64,000 nucleotides of DNA from Hasllibacter sp963833115 (GCA_963833115.1 CAWHWS010000002.1:1550001-1614000); one strand, 5' to 3'; shown: positions 1 to 9,584, counted from the stretch's first letter. The notes: a model not told the origin generated them from the letters alone. Numbers and translations are program-made.

Positions 1-205
1 CATCGCGGAGGCCGGGCGCCGGGCGCCGCCGGGCGGGCGCACGGGCGCGGTCGCGACGGTGGCGGTGATCGGGTTCGCGGGCTTCTTCGTCGGCCCGCCC
101 CTGATGGGGCTGGTGAGCGAGGCGGCCTCCCTGCGCTGGGCGATCGCGCTGCTGGCGGGGCTCGGCCTGGGATGCGCCGGCCTCGCGTTGATCCTGCGGC
201 GCTAG
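1..205 (+). CDS. MFS transporter, C-terminal fragment
   Basis: This is the last 67 codons of a gene that begins before the window. The readable frame starts at base 2 and stops with TAG at 203-205. The peptide holds a short Arg/Gly-rich loop and then two hydrophobic stretches, with the phrase GFFVGPPLMGLVSE in between. That phrase is typical of the last helices of major facilitator superfamily transporters, where a Gly-Pro-Pro turn follows helix 11. The substrate cannot be told from the fragment. Its stop interlocks with the stop of the convergent glycoside hydrolase gene in the shared sequence CTAG at 202-205. Confidence 0.7.
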   Translation, partial: IAEAGRRAPPGGRTGAVATVAVIGFAGFFVGPPLMGLVSEAASLRWAIALLAGLGLGCAGLALILRR

Positions 206-2097
206 GCCTCCACCAGCCAGAGCGCGCCGTAGGGCGGCACCATCAGGACGCCGTCCGTGACCGGGGCCGGCGCCTCCGCGAGGGCGCAGCGCAGGGGGCC
301 GGACAGGCCGAGATCGTGGAGCGGGACGCGGCGGGGCTCGTCCCGGACGTTGTGCACGGCGGTCAGGGCGCCGTCGTCGGCCGCGCGGCGGACGGCGAGG
401 ATCGCGGGGTCCGGCACGCGCAGGACATGGGTGGGCACGAGGCCGGAAAGCCGCGGGCAGGCCTTGCGCCGCGCCAGGACGTGGGCGGTGTCGGCGAGGA
501 TCGCGCGCGCCGTGCGGGCGGCGAGGTCGTCGCCTCGCGCGCGGTCCCAGTCCATCGGCGGGCGCTGCATCCAGCGGCCGTCATCGGCGTATCGGGGGTC
601 GTCCTCCCAGCCGTGCCAGTTGGTCAGGCCGACCTCGTCGCCCATGTAGATCAGGGGGATGCCGCCATGGGCGGCGACGAGGGCGTGGCCCATGCGGATG
701 CGGGCGCGGGCGGTCTCGGCGGCGGGCGCGTCGCCGGCCTCCAGCGCGGCCTCGAGGCCGCTCAGGGAGGCGAGCGTGCCGTTGGTGCGCCGGTCGCCCG
801 TCGCCTCGTTGACCTGGAAGTCGGCGCCGCGGGCGGTGCTGCCGGGGTGATCGCCGCGGTACCAGGCGGCGAGGAACCCCCGGTGGGGGGCCGCGTCCAG
901 GTGGGGCACGTGCGCGGTGTCCTCGGGCGTGATCGCCCAGCCGATGTCGTCGTGGCAGCGCAGGTAGGTGGCCCAAGTTGCGCGGCGGAAGACGGGGGGG
1001 AAATGGGTCGCCAGCACGTGCTCGGCCAGCGCGGTCTCGCCGGAGGCGAGGCAGGACCAGAACTGCACCATGAGGTTGTTGTGGTAGGCGAGGTTGCTCT
1101 CGCGCCCCTGGTAGCGGCCCTGGCCGAGATAGGTCACGAGGTCGGTCGGCCCGACGATGGCCTCGGCGAGGAAGATGACGGCCGGCGCGGCGATGCGCGT
1201 GGCCTGCACGAGCGCCTGCAGGATGTCGTGCACCTCGGGCAGGTTCTGGCAGTTGGTGCCCATGCGCTTCCACATGAAGGCGACGGCGTCTAGGCGGAAC
1301 ACCTCGATCCCCCGGTTCGCCTGCCACAGGATGGTGTCGAGGATGGCGAGCAGGACCTCGGGATTCTCCCAGTTCAGGTCCCATTGGAACGCGTTAAACG
1401 TCGTCCAGACGCGGCGGCCGTCCGGCAGGGTCGTGAAGTTGCCCGGGGCCTGGGCGGGGAAGACCTCCAGCAGGGTCTCCTCGAACCGGTCCGGGGCGGG
1501 GTCGCCGGGCGGGAAGACGTGGTAGAACGCCTCGGCGTCCGGATCGCCCGCGGCGGCGGCGACGGCCCAGTCGTGCTCGGCGGCGGTGTGGTTGAGGACC
1601 ATGTCGATGCAGGGGCTGATGCCGGCGGCGCGCAGGGCGGCGCAGGCGGCCTCCAGATCGGCCATGGTGCCGAGGGCGGGGTCGGTCTCGCGGTAGTCCA
1701 TGACCGCGTAGCCGCCGTCGCTGTCGCCGGGGCGGGGCTTCAGGAGCGGCATCATGTGGGCGTAGGTGATCCCGAGGGACCGGAGGTAGGGGATGCGGCC
1801 GGGGATGGCGGCGAGGGAGCCGGCGAAGCGGTCCACGTAGAACACGTAGCCGCACATCTCCTGGCTCAGGAACCAGTTCGGCTCGACGTCGCGCGCGAGG
1901 TCGAGACGGCGGAGATCCTCGGGGCGCTCGGCGGCGTGGCGGGTGAGGAGGGCGCGCAGGCGCGGCTCCAGCGCGCCGGCGGCGGAGGGGCCGTAGAGGC
2001 GGGCGAGGGGGGCGAGCATGTCGGCGGCGTTGCGGCGCCAGCGCAGCTCGAAGAGCTCGGCGTCGGTGACGGGGGCGGGGCGGTTCAGGTCGGACAT
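202..2097 (-). CDS. Amylosucrase-type GH13 glycoside hydrolase
   Basis: The 631-residue protein has the layout of the amylosucrase branch of family GH13. An N-terminal helical region (about 1-75) is followed by a (beta/alpha)8 barrel and a short C-terminal beta domain (about 545-631). Visible GH13 signatures are the region around DMVLNH (165-170), the nucleophile Asp270 in FRLDAVAFMWK, the acid/base Glu312 in FLAEAIV, and the transition-state Asp383 in CHDDIGW. Amylosucrases use sucrose to build alpha-1,4-glucan and release fructose. Relatives include sucrose hydrolases and sucrose isomerases, so the exact reaction is inferred. There is no signal peptide, so it is probably cytoplasmic. ATG at 2097 is the only sensible start. 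No other sugar gene is adjacent, although a PfkB kinase of fructokinase type lies far away at 61.8 kb. Confidence 0.85.
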   Translation of the reverse strand: MSDLNRPAPVTDAELFELRWRRNAADMLAPLARLYGPSAAGALEPRLRALLTRHAAERPEDLRRLDLARDVEPNWFLSQEMCGYVFYVDRFAGSLAAIPGRIPYLRSLGITYAHMMPLLKPRPGDSDGGYAVMDYRETDPALGTMADLEAACAALRAAGISPCIDMVLNHTAAEHDWAVAAAAGDPDAEAFYHVFPPGDPAPDRFEETLLEVFPAQAPGNFTTLPDGRRVWTTFNAFQWDLNWENPEVLLAILDTILWQANRGIEVFRLDAVAFMWKRMGTNCQNLPEVHDILQALVQATRIAAPAVIFLAEAIVGPTDLVTYLGQGRYQGRESNLAYHNNLMVQFWSCLASGETALAEHVLATHFPPVFRRATWATYLRCHDDIGWAITPEDTAHVPHLDAAPHRGFLAAWYRGDHPGSTARGADFQVNEATGDRRTNGTLASLSGLEAALEAGDAPAAETARARIRMGHALVAAHGGIPLIYMGDEVGLTNWHGWEDDPRYADDGRWMQRPPMDWDRARGDDLAARTARAILADTAHVLARRKACPRLSGLVPTHVLRVPDPAILAVRRAADDGALTAVHNVRDEPRRVPLHDLGLSGPLRCALAEAPAPVTDGVLMVPPYGALWLVEA

Positions 2098-2355
2098 ACG
2101 GGATGCGTAGGGCAGGGCGCGCGCCGGGGCCAGCGGCGGGGAGGGCGCGGGGAAGGCGGCGGGCTCGGGCCCCGTCCGGGGCCGCTCGCCCGCCGCCGCG
2201 CGGCCGGGGCCGCGCCGCCCGGACCCGCGGGCGCGGCACGGATCGGGGTGCGCGCGGGTGCCCGCCGCAGGCGCGCCGAAGCCGGAGGCGAGGCCCGGCC
2301 CAACGGGACGAGGCGCCGGCAGGCGCCGAGGACGGGCGGGAGCCGCCCCCCCCGC

Positions 2356-3522
<1,167 letters not shown>

Positions 3523-3652
3523 CGCGCCCCTCCCGGCCGGTGGAACCGGTGTAGCGCCGGGCACCGGGGGACGGAAGCGGCGCGCGATGTCGCGGGGGGG
3601 CTTGCCTCCGGGGGGCACGTCGCGGAACGCTGCGGCGCGAGGAGGCCCCGCC

Positions 3653-4954
3653 ATGGCACAGCTCTACCCGTTCGCCGATCCCGTCGCCCTTCGCGAGGCG
3701 CCGCCGCGCGTGATCGTCCGCGGGGAGGGCGCCCGCGTCTGGGACGAGGACGGGAACCGTTTCCTCGACGCGGTGGCCGGGCTCTGGTGCGCCTCGCTCG
3801 GGTTCAGCCACGAGGAGCTGGCGCGGGCGGCCTACGACCAGATGACGACGCTAGGCTACTATCACAGCTTCAAGGGGCGGGCGGCGAAGCCCGCGGACGA
3901 CCTGGCGGCCAAGCTGGTCGAGGTCACGCCGGAGGGGATCGACGAGATCTTCCTCGCCTGCGGCGGCTCGGAGGCGGTGGACACCGCGATCAAGTTCGCC
4001 CGAGCCTATCGCAACGCGACCGGCGAGCCGGGCCGCAAGAAGATCATCGCCCGGACCGGCGCCTATCACGGCAGCCTGGGGATGAGCGCGGCCCTCACGG
4101 GGATGGACTACGTGCATGACGGGTTCGACATGCCCGGCGGGATCGTCCGGATCGGGCGGCCGCACCATCACGGCGACGCCCGGCCCAACGAGGGCGAGGC
4201 GCAGTTCTCCGCGCGCCTGGTCGCCGAGCTCGAGGAGGCGATCGACGCCGAGGGGCCCGAGACGATCTGCGCGATGATCGGCGAGCCGGTGATGGGCGCG
4301 GGCGGGGTGATCGTGCCGCCGGAGGGGTACTGGCCAGCGGTACGCGAGGTCCTGGACCGGCACGGCATCCTGATGATCGCGGACGAGGTGATCAACGGGT
4401 TCGGGCGGCTGGGCCCGTGGTTCGGCAGCGACCTCTACGGGATGCGCCCGGACATGATGGTGATGGCCAAGCAGCTCTCGAGCGCGCTGGCGCCGGTCTC
4501 CGCCGTCGGGATGTCGCGCGCGATCGCGGACGCGCTGGCGCGGCAGTCGCACGCGCTGGGCACGTTCGGGCACGGGGTGACCTATGGCGGCCATCCGGTC
4601 GCCTGCGCCGTCGCGCTCAAGACGATCGAGATCTACGAGCGCATGGGGCTCGAGGCCCACGTCGCGGCGAAGGCGGGCGTGCTGGAGCGCGCGCTCTCGC
4701 GGTTCCGCGGGATGCCGGGCGTGGGCAACGTGCGGCAGGTCGGCCTGATCGCGGCGGTGGAGGTGGACCCGGACGCCGGCCTGACCGGCGCGGCGGTGGG
4801 CGCGGAGGCCGAGGCGCGGGGGGTGTTCGTGCGGATCGTCGGCGAGTCGCTGTGCATCTGCCCGCCCTACGTGATCGAGGACGAGGAGATCGGGACGATC
4901 GCCGACGTGCTGGAAGCGTCGATCACCGCCTGCATGAAGAGGAGAGCCGCATGA
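3653..4954 (+). CDS. Class III PLP aminotransferase (putrescine/beta-alanine-type)
   Basis: The protein has 433 residues and is a fold-type I, class III aminotransferase of the putrescine/omega-amino acid:pyruvate group. Visible features are the N-terminal GLWCASLGF, the cofactor-phosphate loop CGGSEAVDTAIKFAR, the ring-stacking segment AYHGSLGMS, the Asp of LMIADEVINGFGR, and the Schiff-base Lys in MVMAKQLSSA. The start at 3653 follows GGAGG and matches the family N-terminus, although the frame is open further upstream. Its TGA overlaps the ATG of the next gene (ATGA at 4951-4954), which encodes an N-carbamoylputrescine amidase homologue. The pairing suggests a route from carbamoylputrescine to putrescine and on to 4-aminobutanal. 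The amine substrate is inferred. Confidence 0.85.
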   Translation: MAQLYPFADPVALREAPPRVIVRGEGARVWDEDGNRFLDAVAGLWCASLGFSHEELARAAYDQMTTLGYYHSFKGRAAKPADDLAAKLVEVTPEGIDEIFLACGGSEAVDTAIKFARAYRNATGEPGRKKIIARTGAYHGSLGMSAALTGMDYVHDGFDMPGGIVRIGRPHHHGDARPNEGEAQFSARLVAELEEAIDAEGPETICAMIGEPVMGAGGVIVPPEGYWPAVREVLDRHGILMIADEVINGFGRLGPWFGSDLYGMRPDMMVMAKQLSSALAPVSAVGMSRAIADALARQSHALGTFGHGVTYGGHPVACAVALKTIEIYERMGLEAHVAAKAGVLERALSRFRGMPGVGNVRQVGLIAAVEVDPDAGLTGAAVGAEAEARGVFVRIVGESLCICPPYVIEDEEIGTIADVLEASITACMKRRAA

Positions 4955-5919
4955 GCCGGACCGTCACCGTCGCCGCCACGCAGATGGCGTGTTCCTGGTC
5001 GATCGAGGAGAACCTCGACGCCGCCGAGGCGCTCGTGCGGGAGGCGGCCGGGAAGGGCGCGCAGATCGTCCTCCCGCAGGAGATGTTCTCGGGGCATTTC
5101 TACGCGTTCAACGACTGGAAGTCGGCGCATTTCGCCCATGCCGAGACGCTGGACGGCCCGACCGTGAGCCGGATGCGCGGCGTCGCGCGAGAGCTGGGCG
5201 TGGTGATCCCGTGCAACTTCTTCGAGCGCGCGAACCACGCCTACTACAACACCGTGGCGATGATCGACGCGGACGGATCGGTGCTGGGCATCTACCGCAA
5301 GACGCACATCCCGGGCGGGCCGCCGGGCTGCTTCGAGAAGATATACACCTCCTACGGCGACACCGGGTTCCGGGCGTTCGACACGGCCTACGGGCGGATC
5401 GGCTCGGCCGTCTGCTGGGACCAGTGGTTCCCGGAGAGCGCGCGGATCATGGCCCTGATGGGGGCGGAGGTGCTTTTCTACCCCACGGGGATCGGCTCGG
5501 ACTGCCACGACCACTGGGAGGTGGTGATGCGCGGGCACGCGGGCGCGAACCTGATGCCGCTGGTGTGCTCGAACAGGATCGGGACCGAGACGGGCGACCT
5601 CGGAACGACGACCTTCTTCGGGCAGGCGTTCATCGCCGGGCCCTTCGGGGAGATCCGGCAGCGGGCGGACGCGGTGACGCCCGGCGTGCTGGTGGAGACC
5701 TTCGACCTCGACGCGATCGCCGAGGCGCGGGCGAACTGGGGCGTGTTCCGCGACCGCCGGCCGGACGCGTACGGCCCGCTCCTGACGCTGGACGGCGAGA
5801 CGCCGGGCCTGATGACGGGCGGCGGCGGAGGGCGGCGGGCGCCGGCGCCGACGCGGCCCGCCATGGGCGAGACGCTGCCGCTCGGCATCCATCTCGGGAC
5901 GGAAGCGCGCGCGGACTAG
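4951..5919 (+). CDS. aguB: N-carbamoylputrescine amidase-like nitrilase
   Basis: The 322-residue protein belongs to the carbon-nitrogen hydrolase (nitrilase) superfamily. The catalytic triad is visible: Glu44 in VLPQEMFSGHF, Lys in IYRKTHIPGGP, and Cys in SAVCWDQWFPE. The PGCFEKIYTSYGDTGF segment is close to plant and bacterial N-carbamoylputrescine amidases, which release putrescine, CO2 and ammonia. The protein is about 30 residues longer than usual at the C-terminus because of a Gly/Arg/Pro-rich tail. It overlaps the upstream aminotransferase by 4 nt and is almost certainly co-translated with it. No agmatine deiminase gene (aguA) is present nearby, so the carbamoylputrescine source is unknown. 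Other carbamoyl-amine substrates remain possible. Confidence 0.85.
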   Translation: MSRTVTVAATQMACSWSIEENLDAAEALVREAAGKGAQIVLPQEMFSGHFYAFNDWKSAHFAHAETLDGPTVSRMRGVARELGVVIPCNFFERANHAYYNTVAMIDADGSVLGIYRKTHIPGGPPGCFEKIYTSYGDTGFRAFDTAYGRIGSAVCWDQWFPESARIMALMGAEVLFYPTGIGSDCHDHWEVVMRGHAGANLMPLVCSNRIGTETGDLGTTTFFGQAFIAGPFGEIRQRADAVTPGVLVETFDLDAIAEARANWGVFRDRRPDAYGPLLTLDGETPGLMTGGGGGRRAPAPTRPAMGETLPLGIHLGTEARAD

Positions 5920-5933
5920 TTCGACCTCGAACT
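5918..5933. promoter_or_regulatory. Putative MarR operator, upstream copy
   Basis: AGTTCGACCTCGAACT is a perfect 16-bp palindrome lying just upstream of the -35 box of the promoter at 5937-5965. A second copy with 13 of 16 bases identical lies at 5964-5979, starting 46 bp further on. MarR-family dimers bind such 16-20 bp palindromes, and a marR gene is the second gene of the transcription unit. Its first two bases also fall in the last codons of the amidase gene. Confidence 0.5.
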
Positions 5934-5936
5934 GGA

Positions 5937-5965
5937 TTGACGGGACGCGGCGGGGCGGATATTGG
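5937..5965 (+). promoter_or_regulatory. Sigma-70-type promoter of the nitroreductase-marR unit
   Basis: TTGACG (5937-5942) and TATTGG (5960-5965) are separated by 17 bp. Transcription would begin near 5972, about 23 nt before the ATG at 5995. The promoter sits between two copies of the same palindrome, which suggests repression by the MarR protein encoded in the unit. Confidence 0.55.
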
Positions 5966-5979
5966 TTCGACATCGCACT
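5964..5979. promoter_or_regulatory. Putative MarR operator, downstream copy
   Basis: GGTTCGACATCGCACT matches the upstream palindrome at 5918-5933 in 13 of 16 positions. It overlaps the end of the -10 box and covers the expected transcription start. A repressor bound here would block RNA polymerase directly. Confidence 0.45.
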
Positions 5980-5994
5980 AGATGGAGAGCCGCC

Positions 5995-7092
5995 ATGAAC
6001 ATATCCCGCCGCCGCGCGATCGCCCTCGTCGGGGGCGCTGGCCTGGCCGCCGCCGGGGGCGGCACCGCCCTCTTCGCCGCGACGCGCACGCCCGAGCGCG
6101 CCCTCGCCCCCTGGGCCGCCGCGGGCGGGCACGCCGACCTGCGCCTGCACGCGTTCTCCCACGCGCTGCTGGCGCCGAACCCGCACAACCTCCAGCCCTG
6201 GCTCCTCGAGCTGACCGGGACGGACGGCGCGGTCCTGCACCGGGATCCGGAGAAGGCCCTGCCGCAGACCGACCCGATGGACCGGCAGGTCCATATCGGC
6301 TTCGGCTGCTTCCTGGAGCTGGCGCGCATGGCCGCCGCCGAGCGGGGGACGGGCATGGACGTGGCCCTCTGGCCCGAGGGCCCGGACGGGCCGGTCGCGG
6401 CCATCGCCTTCGCCGGGGAGGCGGCTGCCGATCCACTCTTCGCCGCCGCGATGGACCGGCGGTCCTGCAAGGAGCCCTTCGCCGCGACGCCGCTCACGGA
6501 CGCGCACGCCGCCGCGCTGGCGCCGCATGCCGACATCCTGCGGGACCATGGCGCCGTCGCCGCGCTCCGCGACCTGACCTGGCGGGCCTGGCTGGTGGAG
6601 GCGCACACGCCCCGCACCATGCGCGAGAGCGCCGAGCTGATGCGCTTCGGCCGGGCGCAGATCGAGGCGCGCCCGGACGGGATCGACATGGGCGGCCCCA
6701 TGCTGGAGGGGCTATGGCGCGCCGGGCTCCTCGATGCGGAGGCGGTCGTCGACGAGGGCAGCGCCGCCTTCGCCTCGGGCGCCGCGATCTACGAGGAGAT
6801 GCTGGCGGCCACCCCGGCCTATGCGGTGATGGTCGCCGGGGACGCGCCCGCGGACCGGATCGAGGTCGGGCGCCGCTGGCTGCGCCTGAACCTCGCGGCG
6901 ACGGCGGCGGGCGTGTCCCTGCACCCGGTGAGCCAGGCCCTGCAGGAGTTCCCCGAGATGGAGGAGGTCCGCAGCGAGGCGCACCGGCTGCTCGCCCCCG
7001 GCGGCGGCACGGTGCAGATGCTGGGCCGCCTGGGCTACGGGCCGCAGGTGGCGCGCACGCCGCGGTGGCCGCTGGAGGCGAAGCTGCTCTGA
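5995..7092 (+). CDS. Tat-exported nitroreductase-like (Acg family) protein
   Basis: The 365-residue protein begins with a twin-arginine signal (SRRRAIALVGGAG, then a hydrophobic stretch to about residue 30), so it is probably exported folded. The rest resembles the Acg-type, FMN-binding nitroreductase-like family. It has the N-terminal phrase APNPHNLQPWLL (about residues 58-69) that forms part of the flavin pocket and a duplicated alpha/beta layout. Members bind FMN but their substrates are mostly unknown. The marR gene follows after 36 nt and is probably co-transcribed. The promoter with paired palindromes suggests induction by a small aromatic or redox-active compound. ATG at 5995 is set by the Arg-Arg signal. 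Confidence 0.75.
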   Translation: MNISRRRAIALVGGAGLAAAGGGTALFAATRTPERALAPWAAAGGHADLRLHAFSHALLAPNPHNLQPWLLELTGTDGAVLHRDPEKALPQTDPMDRQVHIGFGCFLELARMAAAERGTGMDVALWPEGPDGPVAAIAFAGEAAADPLFAAAMDRRSCKEPFAATPLTDAHAAALAPHADILRDHGAVAALRDLTWRAWLVEAHTPRTMRESAELMRFGRAQIEARPDGIDMGGPMLEGLWRAGLLDAEAVVDEGSAAFASGAAIYEEMLAATPAYAVMVAGDAPADRIEVGRRWLRLNLAATAAGVSLHPVSQALQEFPEMEEVRSEAHRLLAPGGGTVQMLGRLGYGPQVARTPRWPLEAKLL

Positions 7093-7128
7093 CTGGCGGG
7101 CGGCGGGGCGGGGCGGTAGGTCGTGGCC

Positions 7129-7581
7129 ATGACCGACCGCCCCGCCACGGCCGAGCTCTTCGCCGTGTTCAACGAGATCGCGATCATCGAGCAGCTCGCG
7201 CGCTCGATGTTCGAGGCCAGGCTGCCGCCCGGGATGACGGTGCCGCACTTCTCGGTCGTCTCGCACCTGTCGCGGGGCGCGGACGGGGGCACCCCGCTGG
7301 AGCTGGCGCGCGCGTTCCAGGTGCCCAAGACGTCGATGACCAACACGCTGGCGGGGCTGGAGCGGCGCGGGCTGGTGGAGACGCGCCCCAACCCCGAGGA
7401 CGGGCGGTCCAAGCGGGTGTGGCTCACCCCGGCGGGCCACGCGTTCCGCGACGAGGCGATCGGCGCGCTCGGCCCCGACCTCGCGGCGATCGACGCGGGC
7501 CTGGACGGCGCGCGGCTCGCGGCCCTCCTGCCGGAGCTGATCCGCATGCGCGAATGGCTCGACCGGCGGCGGGACGGGTGA
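7129..7581 (+). CDS. MarR family transcriptional regulator
   Basis: This 150-residue winged-helix regulator shows the MarR recognition helix region (FQVPKTSMTNTLAGLERRGLV, about 64-84) and the wing with the Asp/Arg signature NPEDGRSKRVWLT. The dimer helices lie at both ends. An in-frame GTG at 7123 lies two codons upstream, but ATG at 7129 is the more likely start. It sits directly behind the Tat nitroreductase gene and is likely autoregulated through the palindromes at 5918-5933 and 5964-5979. The ligand is unknown. There is no Cys in the protein, so thiol-based redox sensing is unlikely. Confidence 0.85.
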   Translation: MTDRPATAELFAVFNEIAIIEQLARSMFEARLPPGMTVPHFSVVSHLSRGADGGTPLELARAFQVPKTSMTNTLAGLERRGLVETRPNPEDGRSKRVWLTPAGHAFRDEAIGALGPDLAAIDAGLDGARLAALLPELIRMREWLDRRRDG

Positions 7582-7609
7582 GCCTCATTCAAGAGGTCTG
7601 GCCGCCCGA

Positions 7610-8476
7610 TCACTCAATGATGCCAAGATCGCTTACTATCGCTCCGTCTCCACGTCGATAAACGACGAGCGATCCTCGCGCAATACGTACACCGTATCCC
7701 GCGCCGAGGACCGCGCTTGGGGCGGTCTCCGAGATAATGGCCGTCGCCTTATCGAGTTGTCTCGTAAACCGCAGGAACGTTCCGGCGCTCGACACCATGC
7801 CGTTCCCTGGCAAGTAATACTTGTCCCGATACTGGAACATAGAATTAGAGCCACGGACAAGCGACGAGTGGGCGCCGTCGACATCATTCAACCGGGATAG
7901 TCCGTTTACACCGCGGACTTCCCAACGCTCGAGTATTGACGGCGTGCGCTCCGCGAGCAGGTCTAATAACGGGCCGTCCATCTGGATCGGATGCCGCTTG
8001 AAGGCGAGGATCGTGGCTGTTCCCAGATACAGATGGACGAGCAGCGTTCTATCCGTCCCCTTCCGAAGATAAGGGTCCGACAAAGAAGGCCTTGGCAGCA
8101 ACAAATGCCCAAGGTGAAGATGGGCAATGCCCCAGCCAAAGTAAAGATGGTCCTTGGTGCTCCGACATAATGCCGTCTTGCCAAACGCTCTCCGAGACAC
8201 TCGGTCATGGAGAGCGTGGCCTCCTTCGAGGCGATGTTCGATCTCATTCAAGATTTTGGCATTAGCGGCAATCTTCCCAGCCGGGATAGCGTTGACGACT
8301 TTTCGCGGGACGGGCGCAATGCGTCGCGCGATAAGGTGCAGCAGGAGGATGAACTGCCGCTCCAGCTCCTCGAATGAAGCATTCGCTGGCGGTACGATGT
8401 TGTGCGCGATAAGCGCGCAACGAAAATCGTTCGCGAGACCGAGCGGATTGGCGCCAGCGGCTGGTCGGGGCCGCAC
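7610..8476 (-). CDS. AT-rich orphan protein of unknown function
   Basis: I do not recognise this 288-residue protein. It starts at GTG 8476, six bases past the trpA stop; no ATG is available near the N-terminus. It has no signal peptide or clear membrane segment. The middle holds the phrase IAHLHLG, then a conserved-looking RTLLVHLYLG and AFKRHP about 20-40 residues later, so three His clusters could form a metal or catalytic site. The C-terminal part is rich in Arg, Ser and Gly. Sampled lines are about 47-52% GC against about 75% for neighbours, and Ile/Asn/Lys codons are unlike the rest of the window. This suggests recent acquisition. Translation is probably coupled to trpA. Confidence 0.6.
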   Translation of the reverse strand: MRPRPAAGANPLGLANDFRCALIAHNIVPPANASFEELERQFILLLHLIARRIAPVPRKVVNAIPAGKIAANAKILNEIEHRLEGGHALHDRVSRRAFGKTALCRSTKDHLYFGWGIAHLHLGHLLLPRPSLSDPYLRKGTDRTLLVHLYLGTATILAFKRHPIQMDGPLLDLLAERTPSILERWEVRGVNGLSRLNDVDGAHSSLVRGSNSMFQYRDKYYLPGNGMVSSAGTFLRFTRQLDKATAIISETAPSAVLGAGYGVRIARGSLVVYRRGDGAIVSDLGIIE

Positions 8477-8481
8477 CGACT

Positions 8482-9294
8482 CTATTTCCGTTCTCCGGGT
8501 GTTGGGACGCCGTGCGCCCCGTCCGCCAGCGCGCGGACATAGGCGAGCACCTCGTCCGGCGAGCGGCCCATGCCGATCTCCTTGACGATGGCGGAGCCCA
8601 CGACGCAGCCATCGGCGACGGCGGCGATCTCCCGCGCCTTCTCGGGGGTGCGGATGCCGAAGCCGACGATGACGGGCAGGTCGGTGGCGCGCTTGATGCG
8701 GGCGACCTCGGGCGCCACGTCCGCGCCCTGGGCGGCCGCGGCGCCCGTCGTGCCGGTGACCGAGACGTAGTAGACGAAGCCGGACGCGCCGCGCATCACC
8801 GCCGGCAGGCGCGCGTCGTCGGTCGTGGGCGTGGCGAGGCGGACGAAGTCGATCCCGGCCGCGAGGGCGGGCAGGCACAGCTCCTCGTCCTCCTCGGGGG
8901 GCAGGTCGACGACGATGAGCCCGTCGACGCCGGCGGCCTTCGCGTCCGCGAGGAACCGCTCCACCCCGTGCGAGAAGATCGGGTTGTAGTAGCCCATGAG
9001 GACGATCGGCGTCGCGTCGTCCCCCTCCCGGAAGGCGCGCACCGTCTCCAGCGTGCCGCGCAGGGTCATGCCGCCGGCGAGCGCGCGCTGGCCGGCGAGC
9101 TGGATGTCGGGGCCGTCGGCCATGGGATCGGTGAAGGGCAGGCCGAGCTCGATCACGTCGACTCCGGCGGCGGGCAGGCCGCGCAGGATCCGGAGCGCGG
9201 TGGCGGCGTCGGGGTCGCCGGCCATGGTGTAGGTCACGAACGCCTTGCCGCCCCGCGCGGCGAGGGCGTCCAGCGTGGTCTTCAGGCGGCTCAT
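8482..9294 (-). CDS. trpA: Tryptophan synthase alpha subunit
   Basis: The 270-residue TIM-barrel protein cleaves indole-3-glycerol phosphate to indole and glyceraldehyde 3-phosphate, passing indole through the tunnel to TrpB. Catalytic Glu49 (VDVIELGLPF) and Asp60 (DPMADGP) stand at exactly the positions of the enteric enzyme. The phosphate-binding loops VSVTGTTGA and VGFGIRTPEKA are intact. trpB is not next to it in this window, which may reflect the gene order downstream of the AT-rich orphan. The orphan gene at 7610-8476 lies directly behind it, where native trp or acc genes would be expected in relatives. The start at 9294 is set by the family N-terminus. Confidence 0.97.
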   Translation of the reverse strand: MSRLKTTLDALAARGGKAFVTYTMAGDPDAATALRILRGLPAAGVDVIELGLPFTDPMADGPDIQLAGQRALAGGMTLRGTLETVRAFREGDDATPIVLMGYYNPIFSHGVERFLADAKAAGVDGLIVVDLPPEEDEELCLPALAAGIDFVRLATPTTDDARLPAVMRGASGFVYYVSVTGTTGAAAAQGADVAPEVARIKRATDLPVIVGFGIRTPEKAREIAAVADGCVVGSAIVKEIGMGRSPDEVLAYVRALADGAHGVPTPGERK

Positions 9295-9395
9295 GGCGGT
9301 CCCTCGCTCGGTGCGGGGCCCGTGATGCGCGCGCGCGCGCCGCGAGGCAAGCGCGCCCCTTGGCGAGACGGGTGCGCCGCCCCTATCTACGGGGC

Positions 9396-9584
9396 ATGAA
9401 CTATCTCCTGGCGCTCCTCCTGCCCCCGCTCTCCATCCTGCTGGCCGGCCGTCCGATCGTGGCGGTCATCAGCTTCCTCGTCTGGGTCCCGGCGATCATC
9501 ATCTCCGGGGGGCTCGGCCATCCGGCGTTCATCGTGCTGGCCTGGATCATCATCTTCGAGCGGAGACGAGACCGCGCGGCCTGA
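9396..9584 (+). CDS. Small Pmp3/YqaE-type membrane protein
   Basis: The 62-residue protein is mostly two hydrophobic helices (about residues 3-30 and 36-53) and ends in an Arg-rich tail. The phrase LLALLLPPLSILLAGR followed by a Trp-Val-Pro-x-Ile-Ile turn matches the Pmp3/YqaE (UPF0057) family of inner-membrane stress proteins. Members of this family affect membrane potential and cation tolerance in yeast and plants; their bacterial role is not well known. It is divergent from trpA and upstream of ychF in the same direction, with a 59-nt gap. The assignment rests on this short similarity only. Confidence 0.65.
   Translation: MNYLLALLLPPLSILLAGRPIVAVISFLVWVPAIIISGGLGHPAFIVLAWIIIFERRRDRAA

Noticed and set aside
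3537..3549. CCGGTGGAACCGG as a GntR/LldR-type operator before lldD
   Set aside because: It is symmetric but very short and GC-rich, which is common by chance here, and no GntR regulator gene is nearby.
3523..3654. N-terminal extension of the L-lactate dehydrogenase to 3654
   Set aside because: The extra 44 residues are Arg/Pro-rich, lack similarity to the family and would overlap the divergent aminotransferase start. ATG 3522 has the ribosome-binding site.
7123..7131. GTG at 7123 as the marR start
   Set aside because: The ATG two codons downstream is a better start and the two extra residues add no conserved feature.
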